64,000 nucleotides of DNA. It comes from JBBTCX01 sp038043045. Lineage in GTDB: Bacteria; Planctomycetota; Phycisphaerae; UBA1845. The notes beneath the pieces are model-generated. The model ran no database searches. It saw only the letters and a program-made list of their open reading frames with translations, and was not told the origin of the DNA. A program made the translations under genes and the position numbers. Of this stretch, positions 1-8,438 are shown in pieces; position 1 is the stretch's first letter, and each line of letters opens with the position of its first letter. Where the stretch lies: NCBI GenBank assembly GCA_038043045.1, contig JBBTCX010000081.1, forward strand, positions 1 through 64,000. Reading direction: 5' to 3'.

Positions 1-77
1 ACCAAGACCGTCTGAAAGTCGAGAAATGGATGAATCATTCTGCGTTCCTACTTAGTCGATGACTTGGCCTACGCGGT

Positions 78-1787
78 TCAGCGGTGGTAGTCCTCGTCGC
101 GATGGTTCTCGCCGTGACAAGTGAGCGTGCAACTTCCGGCGAAACGGCCCATGTCTCGAAACTCCAGTCGGCCAGTCTGGGGGTCGGGTCGAACAATCGT
201 GGTATCGAAATTGATCAAATGCGTTCGATCGGAAGCGCCTCCTGCGATCGTGGGAACGCCATGCGGATCATGGCAGGCCGAACAGGGAGTTCGTTCCTCT
301 ACGATGTGCTTGCGATGCTCCGAGAAACTTTCATCGTTGAGAATGCTCGATCGCCTATGGCATTGATAGCAAAGAGCAAAGGCGCCGGCCGACTCGGTCG
401 TGTCGTCGGAAACTTCATATTCTCTGGCTAGAAGGTAATCGTAGTTGGACCCGTGCGGACCGTCGGGACCGCTCCCGCCGTTTCGGCGACCGTTGTCATT
501 GTTGTGACAGTCGGTACATCGAAGACGCGATCCATGGGCGATCCCCGGAACAAGAGACACGGTATCCGGCGACGCGGAAGGACCGGCTACGGGGTGGAAG
601 CTCGGATTCGTCACGGCGAATTTCAATCGTAAATTGTCGGTCTGCGCCAGGCGCGAAATCCGTCGCGGCACGGGAACGGCGGCGTCGGCATGACAGCGAA
701 AGCAAACTTCGTATTCGAATTGGGCGTCGTCGATATCCGCTCCCGCGATCGTGACGCCTGGACTGTGCAAGAGCGTGGCACCAATGGGGATGTAGCCAGC
801 GCTCGGAAGAGGGGCGGACGCGGCGTGTGGGTTGTGGCAGTCGGTGCACTCCACGTGGGGCTCGGCACCGAATTGCGATTCCGCGGGATCGTGTCGACCA
901 GCGTATCGGCGTGGGTCGTGGGCGCTGGACTTGTCGATTTCCGCCCGCAAGTTGATTCGGGCAATGGTTCCGTCGTGACAATTCAGACAGTTGTCCTCGT
1001 CGTCCTCAAAGATGAGCAGCCGTTCATGCCCGCCGGCGGTGTGCGGTCGATGACAACTCCGGCAGGCATTTTCCGCCACCGAGTGAAACGGCCAATCTGC
1101 CCCTTGGAAACCGGAAACGATGGTGCTTGATGATTGATGGCTGCAAGAACGCCACCCGTCCATGTTGTGACAAGCGGTGCACAGGGCGCCAAACTCGCGC
1201 CGCATGACCAGGAACATCCCAAGAGAATTGTGGTGGGCATCGTGACACGACGTGCACTGCAGTTGACCGGAGGCGTCGAGCTTCACTTCCGACGGCAGAG
1301 CCGATGGACTCACCAATTGTCGATCGAACGCGGCCAAACCGCCGGTATAAAAAAAGCTGATCGGATGATCGTCGGACAAGTCAGTTCCGAGATTGCTCAA
1401 CCCGGCCGGTAGAAAATCGCCGCCGATCATGCGAATCTGATCCGCCCGGCTAAGCACGCTGCCCAGTGCGATCGTGCCGTCGTGGCAACTCAGGCACAAC
1501 TTGCTGGCCCCGGTGGGTTGGCCTGGAAGCGCATCAAGCGTACTCGACTGATAGATACGATAACTCGCCGCCTGCAATTCCCGGTTCCAAAGCGGAGCGA
1601 CACCGCCGGTGTTGTGAGGCGCATGACAAAAAATACAAACTTGGGCTTCGCTTTGGGCACGAATCCGACCCGGTCCCGAAGTCGACAGATTGTGGACCGT
1701 ATCGGAAACTCGGTCTTGTGCCAAAGTCATGGCACTGAAAATCAAGAGCCACAATCCCAGCCACTGCCCGATGCGCGGCATCTTCAT
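78..1787 (-). CDS. Exported 12-haem c-type cytochrome (doubled CXXCH family)
   Basis: This 569-residue protein has a Sec signal peptide (about residues 1-23, ending in a TLAQ-like cleavage region). Eleven CXXCH sites (CIFCH, CLSCH, CTSCH, CTACH, CRSCH, CLNCH, CTDCH, CFRCH, CTDCH, CYQCH, CSACH) are followed by a terminal CX3CH (CTLTCH), giving twelve putative covalent haems. The opening CIFCHAPHN and LCLSCHDGT contexts are typical of the doubled-CXXCH family, whose members carry electrons in the periplasm or on the outer membrane. The start at 1787 has GGAGG about eight bases upstream and overlaps the stop of the preceding NHL gene by four bases (ATGA), so translation is probably coupled. It is the last gene of a minus-strand cassette that includes a beta-barrel candidate. 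The redox partner is unknown; an outer-surface or barrel-inserted role is inferred from neighbours only. Confidence 0.9.
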   Translation of the reverse strand: MKMPRIGQWLGLWLLIFSAMTLAQDRVSDTVHNLSTSGPGRIRAQSEAQVCIFCHAPHNTGGVAPLWNRELQAASYRIYQSSTLDALPGQPTGASKLCLSCHDGTIALGSVLSRADQIRMIGGDFLPAGLSNLGTDLSDDHPISFFYTGGLAAFDRQLVSPSALPSEVKLDASGQLQCTSCHDAHHNSLGMFLVMRREFGALCTACHNMDGWRSCSHQSSSTIVSGFQGADWPFHSVAENACRSCHRPHTAGGHERLLIFEDDEDNCLNCHDGTIARINLRAEIDKSSAHDPRRYAGRHDPAESQFGAEPHVECTDCHNPHAASAPLPSAGYIPIGATLLHSPGVTIAGADIDDAQFEYEVCFRCHADAAVPVPRRISRLAQTDNLRLKFAVTNPSFHPVAGPSASPDTVSLVPGIAHGSRLRCTDCHNNDNGRRNGGSGPDGPHGSNYDYLLAREYEVSDDTTESAGAFALCYQCHRRSSILNDESFSEHRKHIVEERTPCSACHDPHGVPTIAGGASDRTHLINFDTTIVRPDPQTGRLEFRDMGRFAGSCTLTCHGENHRDEDYHR

Positions 1788-2959
1788 CGAGGACCCTCCG
1801 CAACTTGTCCGCCCTCACCCACGTATTGAAACACTTGCACGCGTTTGTTGTAAGAATCGCATATCCATAGTCGACCGGTGGCTTCAAAAAACAGATCGCC
1901 CGGCAGCCAAAACTGACCCGGCTGGTGACCCTCTTCGCCAAAAAACAAAAGCAATCTACCGCTCGGATCGAATACCTGAACGTTCTCAAATCGCCCGTCC
2001 AACACCCAGACATGGCCATCGGGATCAACGGAAACAGATTTTGGAAACGCCAAATCGCCGGAAGCATCTCCCACTTGGCCGAATGCCGCGACCGGTTCAC
2101 CTTCCGGCGTGATCGCTTGCACGCGATGATTTCCGGCGTCCGCAATCCAAAGAACGCCATTGCCCATCGCAAGATCGCACGGAAAATTGAATTCGCCGGG
2201 CTTTGTTCCGCGACGACCGACGATCTTCAAGAGTGATCCGTCCGGATCAAGCACTTTCAAATCATGACCGAGCACATCTACCACCCACAGAACTTGCTTC
2301 GCATCATCGTAGAACACCGCCGCCGGTCGCAGCAATTCGTCGGGCAATCGGAGAGTCTCAATCCATGCGCCGTCTCGGCTGGACAAGCGGTGAATGGCCA
2401 ACGCTTCTGAGTCGCAAAGGTAAATGGATTCGCCCGATCCCAAACACAGTCCGACGGGACTGAGCAAGGGCGAACCGCCGATTCGCTGAATTTTCTTGTA
2501 CTCACGGCGTTGAAGGTCAAACAAGTGCAGACATCGTCCGCCTGGGTCGGCGATCCACACGCGTTGTCCATCGTGTGTGCAAACCACCGCGCGTGGACCG
2601 TAAAGTTTCTCCGGTTCCTTTTTTCCGACGAGAAGTTCGCCCAACCTCTTCCAAGTCTTTCGCACGGGCCGCAGGTCGGCGGCGGACCGAAGCGATCCGA
2701 CGTATCGAACGCGCGGAGCGGCCGGAGCGGCGGGCCAATGGATGGGCGGTTGAAGGTCTGGAAAAATCGGTCGAGCCTCGCGTTTCGCGCAACCCAAAAG
2801 CGTAAATGAAAAAAAGAGAACAACCGCGGCGCGGAGCGCGCTCCGGCTGGTTCTTCCCCAAACCAGGCCGATCCCGCGTTTAGAATCGCCGTCGGAATTG
2901 AACAAACAGCGCCGAGTTTCGGTTCTCCGCGAAATCATCCTCAAACCTCCCTGTTTCAT
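1784..2959 (-). CDS. NHL-repeat beta-propeller lipoprotein
   Basis: A hydrophobic segment ending in a lipobox (FTLLGC, near residue 57 of the longest frame) is followed by about 300 residues of NHL-type repeats (GPRAVVC..., FNFPCDLAMGNGVLWIADAG, FPKSVSVDPDGHVWVLDG, FWLPGDLFFEATGRLWICDS). This predicts a membrane-anchored six-bladed propeller. NHL propellers are protein- or ligand-binding scaffolds; no catalytic motif is seen. The start is uncertain: the ATG at 2959 and another at 2938 lie inside the 3' end of the preceding barrel gene, giving an unusually long positively charged leader before the hydrophobic stretch. No ATG or GTG lies between the barrel stop at 2880 and the lipobox. Its 3' end overlaps the cytochrome at 1787 by four bases. 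Confidence 0.85.
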   Translation of the reverse strand: MKQGGLRMISRRTETRRCLFNSDGDSKRGIGLVWGRTSRSALRAAVVLFFSFTLLGCAKREARPIFPDLQPPIHWPAAPAAPRVRYVGSLRSAADLRPVRKTWKRLGELLVGKKEPEKLYGPRAVVCTHDGQRVWIADPGGRCLHLFDLQRREYKKIQRIGGSPLLSPVGLCLGSGESIYLCDSEALAIHRLSSRDGAWIETLRLPDELLRPAAVFYDDAKQVLWVVDVLGHDLKVLDPDGSLLKIVGRRGTKPGEFNFPCDLAMGNGVLWIADAGNHRVQAITPEGEPVAAFGQVGDASGDLAFPKSVSVDPDGHVWVLDGRFENVQVFDPSGRLLLFFGEEGHQPGQFWLPGDLFFEATGRLWICDSYNKRVQVFQYVGEGGQVAEGPR

Positions 2960-4925
2960 ACGTTACGCGCAGTTCGGTATCTCGCACAATCCATTCCAGC
3001 GAAAGGTCAACGTCCAATCCGCGATCGTCCCCTCCCACCGAGTCTTTCTCCGTTCGATGAAGGACCGCGCCTTCCAGGGTGAGGTGGTTAGCGATCGTGT
3101 GACGATAGCGGCCTTCCACGGTGAAAAATTGAGTTTCTCGAGAAATCTCGCCGAACCGTTCGATGTCCGACCAACGAGCTTTTAGACGGGCCGTTCCACC
3201 GGATTCAAAACGGTGGGTCAGTTCCGCACTCAATCGCAAGGCCTCGAAGGGATTGACGTTGGAGTCGTGATCCTCGAATTCCGCCATCGCGCGAAGTGGA
3301 CCGCGGTTGTACTCAGTCCCAATCGTGTGCGCGGTAATGTCCTCAGGTGTCACACCCATGGCATCTGCCGGTGAGATTTGTTGGTCTTGCTGCCGCAATC
3401 GATAGTAGGGAGAGAGTCCAAACGAGAAATTCTGCCGAAGATCGAAGTCGTGCCCCGTGGTGTCCAGGGTAAAGCCGCCGCCGATCACGAAGACGTAGTC
3501 GATCAGCACGGTCTCTCCATCGCGAATGCGCCCGGTTGGAACGCGCTCGATCTCGATAGTGTCCCCCACCCGGCGCAGCCGAAAGTCGGCCCCGTCCCGG
3601 TATATCGTGGTTCGATCTTGAGCGGTGATAAAGAGAGAAGGGGTCTCCACGTTTGTGTTGGTCAGGACCACTGGTTCAGGATCGCGAAACGTACGCGACT
3701 CGTCGGTGACCTCAGCGCTGAGACTTCCTCCTTGGCGATCTTCGTTTTGAATACGATATCGATAGGCCGCCAACAGCGTTCCCCACGGGTTTTTCTTGCG
3801 ATAGTCGAAACCTGGCTGAACCCCTAGCCGCTCGATGTCCAATCCGGAATCAAAATCTTGCCGTTGTGCGAAACCATAGAGTCGGGAAACGAGACTTTCA
3901 TACCATTCGTGCTCCAGCGTGCCGCTCAAGAGCAAAGATTGCTCCTGAATCGGGGCAACCCCGGCCAAATTCCCCTGGGTTCGATCAAGAAATTCGAATT
4001 CGTACCGCGATCGAAGCGACTCGGTGTGATCCAATCGCAGCGACTCTCGCCATCGCGTTCGACGGTTTCCGAACGTTCCTCGCTGATCGAAAAAGTTGAT
4101 TTCCGAATCCAGTCGATATTGATAGCGGTCACCGAATTCGAGGCGATGGGCAAGGGTGGCTTCATCGGAGTCGTAGTCTACCGCGAAGGGTTCCTCGGAT
4201 ACGCTTTGGCGGTTGTACGTGAATGACAAGGCGTTGTGTTCGGTGAAACGGTAGGCGGTTTCGAATCGCAGGTTGGTGTTGGTCTGTCGACCTTGGGCTT
4301 CCTCTGGGTCGAGCGGATCCAATAGGACATCGGTGTGGTTGAACTGCAAGCTGGTCGGGGTCTTGGGGTCGACCCACTGCCAGATGAATCCCTCATTGGT
4401 CGTCGTGGTTTCGAGACTGGAAAGAAACGGTCGTGGCTTCAACGCTCGATACCGCCGGGCGAAAACCGTGCCAGGATAGGGTTTCTTTTTCAGGAAATGG
4501 CCTTCAAAGTCAAACTCCAAGATGTCACCGTCCTCGCGGAAAGAGCGATTTCTGCCCGCAAGGTCCTCTTCGAAATGTTGTTGGGTCAAGCCAAACAAAC
4601 CCGCCAGGGAGAAATCCAGGAGATTCGGATGATACACCGAACCCTTGGTTTCCAAGCGAAGATTTTCTTCGAAGATCGTCTCGCTGGACTTCTGATCGCC
4701 CGAACCTACCTTCGATTTCTGTTCCTGATCTCGCACCCGGGCGGTGAACTCGAGGCTTGGTCGAATGCGTGTCATCTCTATTGCCTTCGTCCCTGTTGCT
4801 CCTCCCTCTGTTGCTCGGCATCCGCTTACGACGGTCCATAACACTCCACCCCACAAACCCATCCGTGTGAAAAGGACCGTCCAATACCACGCGGCGATTC
4901 CTCCTTCGGCAAGGGCCCCTTTCAC
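2880..4925 (-). CDS. Putative outer-membrane beta-barrel protein of a cytochrome cassette
   Basis: This 681-residue exported protein has an N-terminal hydrophobic segment with a possible lipobox (VVSGC). The remainder is rich in alternating aromatic/polar strands with many Arg, Glu, Thr and Tyr residues, and ends in ...QFRRRF. A C-terminal Phe and strands such as GRYRHTIANHLTLEGAVLHR are typical of outer-membrane barrels recognised by the BAM machinery. It has no CXXCH motifs. Flanking multihaem cytochromes (5 haems upstream, 12 haems downstream) and four-base overlaps suggest a porin-like sheath for electron transfer, as in the porin-cytochrome conduits of metal reducers; this is inference. 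The start is a GTG at 4925 overlapping the upstream TGA (GTGA). An internal ATG 21 codons later would leave a shorter signal. Confidence 0.7.
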   Translation of the reverse strand: MKGALAEGGIAAWYWTVLFTRMGLWGGVLWTVVSGCRATEGGATGTKAIEMTRIRPSLEFTARVRDQEQKSKVGSGDQKSSETIFEENLRLETKGSVYHPNLLDFSLAGLFGLTQQHFEEDLAGRNRSFREDGDILEFDFEGHFLKKKPYPGTVFARRYRALKPRPFLSSLETTTTNEGFIWQWVDPKTPTSLQFNHTDVLLDPLDPEEAQGRQTNTNLRFETAYRFTEHNALSFTYNRQSVSEEPFAVDYDSDEATLAHRLEFGDRYQYRLDSEINFFDQRGTFGNRRTRWRESLRLDHTESLRSRYEFEFLDRTQGNLAGVAPIQEQSLLLSGTLEHEWYESLVSRLYGFAQRQDFDSGLDIERLGVQPGFDYRKKNPWGTLLAAYRYRIQNEDRQGGSLSAEVTDESRTFRDPEPVVLTNTNVETPSLFITAQDRTTIYRDGADFRLRRVGDTIEIERVPTGRIRDGETVLIDYVFVIGGGFTLDTTGHDFDLRQNFSFGLSPYYRLRQQDQQISPADAMGVTPEDITAHTIGTEYNRGPLRAMAEFEDHDSNVNPFEALRLSAELTHRFESGGTARLKARWSDIERFGEISRETQFFTVEGRYRHTIANHLTLEGAVLHRTEKDSVGGDDRGLDVDLSLEWIVRDTELRVTYETGRFEDDFAENRNSALFVQFRRRF

Positions 4926-5509
4926 CGATCAACCCGTTTCAGGAAAAACCGCTCATCGCTTCCATGCGGGTCATGGCACTCGACACAGCTTTGTCGTTCC
5001 ACGCCGGCGTGATGTTCCCCTTCGGACAAGTCGCCCTTGTCATGGCACTGAAAACACGTCGTGACCGCGTCCATCAACAAGAGTTTCGGATACGGGGCGG
5101 CATGGTAATGATGACAAAGAAGACATTCGTTCAAAGCCACCGGACCGTGCACCAGGCGCACCGCGCCAGGCGTGGACCGATGACACTGGATACACAAACC
5201 TTTGTTCACGGGTTCGACGAGTTGCCCGCTTTGCGCATCGTGACACCCCGCGCAACGATTCTCTCGATAAGGCGCATGGGTGAAAAAGTTCTTCGGTTCA
5301 GCAGATGTCGGTAGGTTCGCAGTTGGGGCCAACCCAGAGTCGGCGCCTCGCGCGGCGACGGTATATCCACGAGCGCTCACGGTTCCTGGCGCGGGAACAC
5401 CGTCAAGTAAGAAGCTCATGACCCGGTATTTGTTGCTTTGTGAACATGCGGGGACGAGAACGCTGGCCGCGCAGATTCCCGTGACGATGACCAACGCCCA
5501 CCGCATCAT
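4922..5509 (-). CDS. Exported 5-haem c-type cytochrome
   Basis: This 195-residue protein has an N-terminal hydrophobic segment ending in LVPACS, which may be a non-ideal lipobox (Pro at -2) or a normal cleavage site. Five CXXCH motifs follow (CAGCH, CIQCH, CLLCH, CFQCH, CVECH) in the last 120 residues, with paired spacing typical of the doubled-CXXCH / DmsE-like decahaem families, though it is half their size. It ends at the GTG start of the beta-barrel gene (four-base overlap), so the two products are probably made together. A small cytochrome coupled to a barrel could be the periplasm-facing component of a trans-outer-membrane conduit. Only a weak GGAG lies upstream of the ATG. Confidence 0.88.
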   Translation of the reverse strand: MMRWALVIVTGICAASVLVPACSQSNKYRVMSFLLDGVPAPGTVSARGYTVAARGADSGLAPTANLPTSAEPKNFFTHAPYRENRCAGCHDAQSGQLVEPVNKGLCIQCHRSTPGAVRLVHGPVALNECLLCHHYHAAPYPKLLLMDAVTTCFQCHDKGDLSEGEHHAGVERQSCVECHDPHGSDERFFLKRVDR

Positions 5510-5544
5510 GGGTTCAAGACTCCGACTTCCGTATCGCCCGATTC

Positions 5545-6756
5545 CTAATTCTCCCGCTGACTCTCTGGATTGACCTTTGATGGTTCTTCCGGAGTATCCT
5601 CTCCCTGGACCGGCCCAATCCCCTCGCGTACCGCCGGAGTCGGCAGGCTTTGAATCTCCGACTCACGAAGCCTGTACCCATCCGGAAATTTTCCAAAAGC
5701 GTAAACATTCACCAGGTGATTTCCGTATTGGCTGGCCACGAACAAGAGATAGTCAACATGAAAATCTTCGTGCACATAATTCTTGAAATAGGGAAGCGAT
5801 GTTGCATCCGTTGCGACACTCGAAGGCAACCCCAGCGCGCCGGGTGAATCGCCAGGCCCGCCGAATCGCATTAAGGTCTGACCGTTCGGGTCAAACATTT
5901 GCACGATCTCCGTGGCCCCGTCCACGACATAGACGACTCCGTCCGGTCCGACACGAATGCCACGCGGACGCCCAAATTGCCCGAGAAAATACCCCGGTGT
6001 TCCTTTCGCCCAGACCGATTCTCCAGTACGGGTCAACTTCTGGATTCTCCAATTGTGGGTGTCGCTTACATAGAGAAATCCGTCGGGACTTACCGCCAGA
6101 CTGCTTGGAATTCTCATCTGTCCGGGCTCGCCTCCCGGTCCACCAAACGTTCGCAGAACAGTTCCGTTTGTTCGATCCAATACGACGATCTGGCACGTTT
6201 CATCGTTGTCGAGGACGAATAACTCATTCTCAAAAACGGCAACATCCACCGGTCGACAGGGCGGAGGAACATCGAACGCGGTGACGTATTGATCCTCGGG
6301 TCCAAAAACCACGATTTGCTTGCGTTCCGAGTCGACCACGAACTTATAGTTGGCGGAATCCATCGCCACATTCAACGGTTTGCGCAACCGCCCGGGCCCG
6401 CTTACCCCAAAAACGGAAAACGCTTGCTGGCGAAAATCCAACCGACACATGCTCAATCCCTTGGTGTCGCAAACGTAGGCAACCCCGTCTCGAACAGCGA
6501 TTCCGTAGGGTTTTTGTATTGCTCTCTTGGCGGCCGGTTCTTTTCCCAGAATGTAATCTTCAAACGTGCCTTTGCGAGGCTCAAGCTCGTCCGCTCCGCT
6601 TGCCCAAGTCAAAAACTGAATTCGAGGAGGTTCAGGCGGCGCCGGGAAAAAAAGAGCCGGCTGGTTGTTCCTGGCCGCACGCTGACAACCGAATGCGCCC
6701 AACGCCGTTACGGTACAGGCTACTATCAATGAGCAGAAGATTCGCACAGTTTTCAT
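5545..6756 (-). CDS. NHL-repeat beta-propeller lipoprotein (second copy)
   Basis: This 403-residue protein has a basic start (MKTVRIF), a hydrophobic core and a lipobox-like LGAFGC near residue 24, then NHL blades (KPYGIAVRDGVAYVCDT, RIPSSLAVSPDGFLYVSD, GRPRGIRVGPDGVVYVVDG, GLPSSVATDA). It has the same architecture as the product of 1784-2959, including the PAPPEPPRIQFL segment that opens the mature domain (compare PAAPAAPRVRYV in the other copy), so the two are paralogues within one cassette. GAGG lies about seven bases upstream of the ATG. The gene sits 35 bases upstream of the 5-haem cytochrome. A scaffold role for the surface cytochrome complex is plausible; no enzymatic residues are seen. 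The C-terminal 40 residues are polar and probably disordered. Confidence 0.85.
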   Translation of the reverse strand: MKTVRIFCSLIVACTVTALGAFGCQRAARNNQPALFFPAPPEPPRIQFLTWASGADELEPRKGTFEDYILGKEPAAKRAIQKPYGIAVRDGVAYVCDTKGLSMCRLDFRQQAFSVFGVSGPGRLRKPLNVAMDSANYKFVVDSERKQIVVFGPEDQYVTAFDVPPPCRPVDVAVFENELFVLDNDETCQIVVLDRTNGTVLRTFGGPGGEPGQMRIPSSLAVSPDGFLYVSDTHNWRIQKLTRTGESVWAKGTPGYFLGQFGRPRGIRVGPDGVVYVVDGATEIVQMFDPNGQTLMRFGGPGDSPGALGLPSSVATDATSLPYFKNYVHEDFHVDYLLFVASQYGNHLVNVYAFGKFPDGYRLRESEIQSLPTPAVREGIGPVQGEDTPEEPSKVNPESQREN

Positions 6757-6942
6757 TCAGAACCTCGCCACCGCATTCTAACGCCCGCACGACGGCGCTC
6801 CAGATCAAAAAGCAAAGACTGGATTGCGCGATTCCACCTGCAACTTGCGTCATTTGACGCAACGACGTTTCCCCGGGAACCGTGGAATCAGGGGCCAGAG
6901 GAATCACAGGTTTTTGAATCGTTCGAGAAAGGCTCGGAAACG

Positions 6943-8382
6943 TCACTCCGAAGGCAACGTTTCAGAATAGGCGCCGATGTCCGATGCTAGGTCAACGTCC
7001 CATTGAAGAAGCTCTAATGCCGGCATCGGTGTTCCGGGGTGGCCAAAGCGAATGAGATGCAAAAACTCCCAAGGGTTCACTTGTGCCACGGTTCCGACAT
7101 ATTCTGGAGAAACATCGGTTCCGAAGTTCAAGCTCCGGCCGTCGAAGCCATGGCAAGAACTGCACACCGTATCGAAAAGGAACTGGCCGAATTGTAGATC
7201 GCCGAAGAACGCTCCGTCCGCGGAAATATAGCTATTTGTATCCAAGACTCCTTCCCGCGTCCATTTGACGACGTCCCAGAGGTCTCCTTCAGTCATTCCG
7301 TATGCACTCATGGCGTGCCCGTTGGGCTGTTGCGTCGGATTGCTTTGGAGCAAATCGAAGATTTCTTGGGCAGTCTTCTCCGTATCGAAAACTCCGCGGA
7401 TCCCCGTGGCGTGCGACCCGGAACCGTATCGGCCGTCCAAACCTTTGTAGTCCCAACCATGGCATTCTTTGCAGCGGAAGGTGATCGCCCCCGCGCGCGG
7501 GCCATCGAGCGGATACAAGGGATGATTTCCGCTGGGGGCCTGGCCTCCGATGACGGTCCACCACTGATCAAAAATCTGCCCACCTCGCACCACGTCTGCT
7601 CGTACGTAATTCGCCGGCAACACGGCTGTCGGACCTACCATCGCGGCGACGAAATCGGCCAAGTCAGAAAGTGACACGGCGTCGTCGCGGGTGAGATCGA
7701 CATAGGCACACGCTTCCTCGCTCATAGTTCCATCCAAGAGGAAGCACCGTTGCATCACGGCAAAGTCATTTAAATCGGCATCCCCATCGCCATCGGCGTC
7801 CCCGGGCAGGGCATAGTTGATCGTCGAGTGGGTCGAATAGAAACGGTCGCCGACGAAAAACTCGGCGTTGTTGATTGCATTGCCGGACACAAAAAAAGTG
7901 ATGGAACTTGCGTCGGTTTCCGGTGCTTGCCAACGCAAGTGATAGTCATAAGAACCGCCGTTGTTGCCCCATTCCGCGACGGAGTCGATGACTCCCGTCT
8001 CCGTGTGCATCATGTACTTGGAATTGCTTCCGAACGCACCAAAATCCGTATGGATCGGGTCTACAACGATGAGTTGCCCGGCGTGAGCGTTACGGCCTTC
8101 GGCGCTGATCTGAAAACCCGCGCCTGCCTGTTCGGGATCGCCAATGCGCACAATCAAATCATAGAATGCGCCACCCCGATAGCGTTGTGGAACTCCCAAG
8201 AGCTCAACTTGCCCGGGGCCTTCGTTGAAGACGTGACACGCCGAACAGTTTCGGCCTTCACCCGCCGGTCCCCCGGAATAACCCCCGTCCAGACCAAAAC
8301 GCGAGGCAAAAAGTGCCGGGGCAAGCAACCCCAAGCTCGCCCCGGCACACAGGATAATCTTCACCGCTTGCTTGCGCATCAT
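6943..8382 (-). CDS. Chimeric exported protein: reeler-like domain, dockerin-like module and c-type haem sites
   Basis: After a signal peptide comes a haem site (NCSACH), then an Ig-like region (FYDLIVRIGDPEQAGAGFQI...) resembling the reeler / choice-of-anchor V domains that often follow a CXXCH. Next come two calcium loops of dockerin type (GDADGDGDADLNDFAVMQRCF and DLTRDDAVSLSDLADF), then two mono-haem cytochrome c segments (CKECH near residue 310, CSSCH near residue 413), each with downstream Met/Gly-rich ligands such as GTPMPALELLQ. So there are three haems. The longest frame opens with TTG inside the Shine-Dalgarno sequence (GAGGAGGGGA); the ATG at 8382, or the adjacent ATG at 8379, is the more likely start. 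The last two segments look like class I c domains (IFDLLQSNPTQQPNGHAMSA), suggesting a terminal electron donor or acceptor. Confidence 0.85.
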   Translation of the reverse strand: MMRKQAVKIILCAGASLGLLAPALFASRFGLDGGYSGGPAGEGRNCSACHVFNEGPGQVELLGVPQRYRGGAFYDLIVRIGDPEQAGAGFQISAEGRNAHAGQLIVVDPIHTDFGAFGSNSKYMMHTETGVIDSVAEWGNNGGSYDYHLRWQAPETDASSITFFVSGNAINNAEFFVGDRFYSTHSTINYALPGDADGDGDADLNDFAVMQRCFLLDGTMSEEACAYVDLTRDDAVSLSDLADFVAAMVGPTAVLPANYVRADVVRGGQIFDQWWTVIGGQAPSGNHPLYPLDGPRAGAITFRCKECHGWDYKGLDGRYGSGSHATGIRGVFDTEKTAQEIFDLLQSNPTQQPNGHAMSAYGMTEGDLWDVVKWTREGVLDTNSYISADGAFFGDLQFGQFLFDTVCSSCHGFDGRSLNFGTDVSPEYVGTVAQVNPWEFLHLIRFGHPGTPMPALELLQWDVDLASDIGAYSETLPSE

Positions 8383-8438
8383 TCCCCTCCTCAAGCGCGA
8401 CGGCCATTGGCGCTGGATTCATGTACCGTGCATTCGCA

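Noticed and set aside
6632..6946. Minus-strand frame of 104 codons whose GTG overlaps the stop of the 3-haem chimera
   Set aside because: It overlaps the NHL lipoprotein gene by more than 120 bases, has no signal or domain, and the GTGA overlap is the only support.
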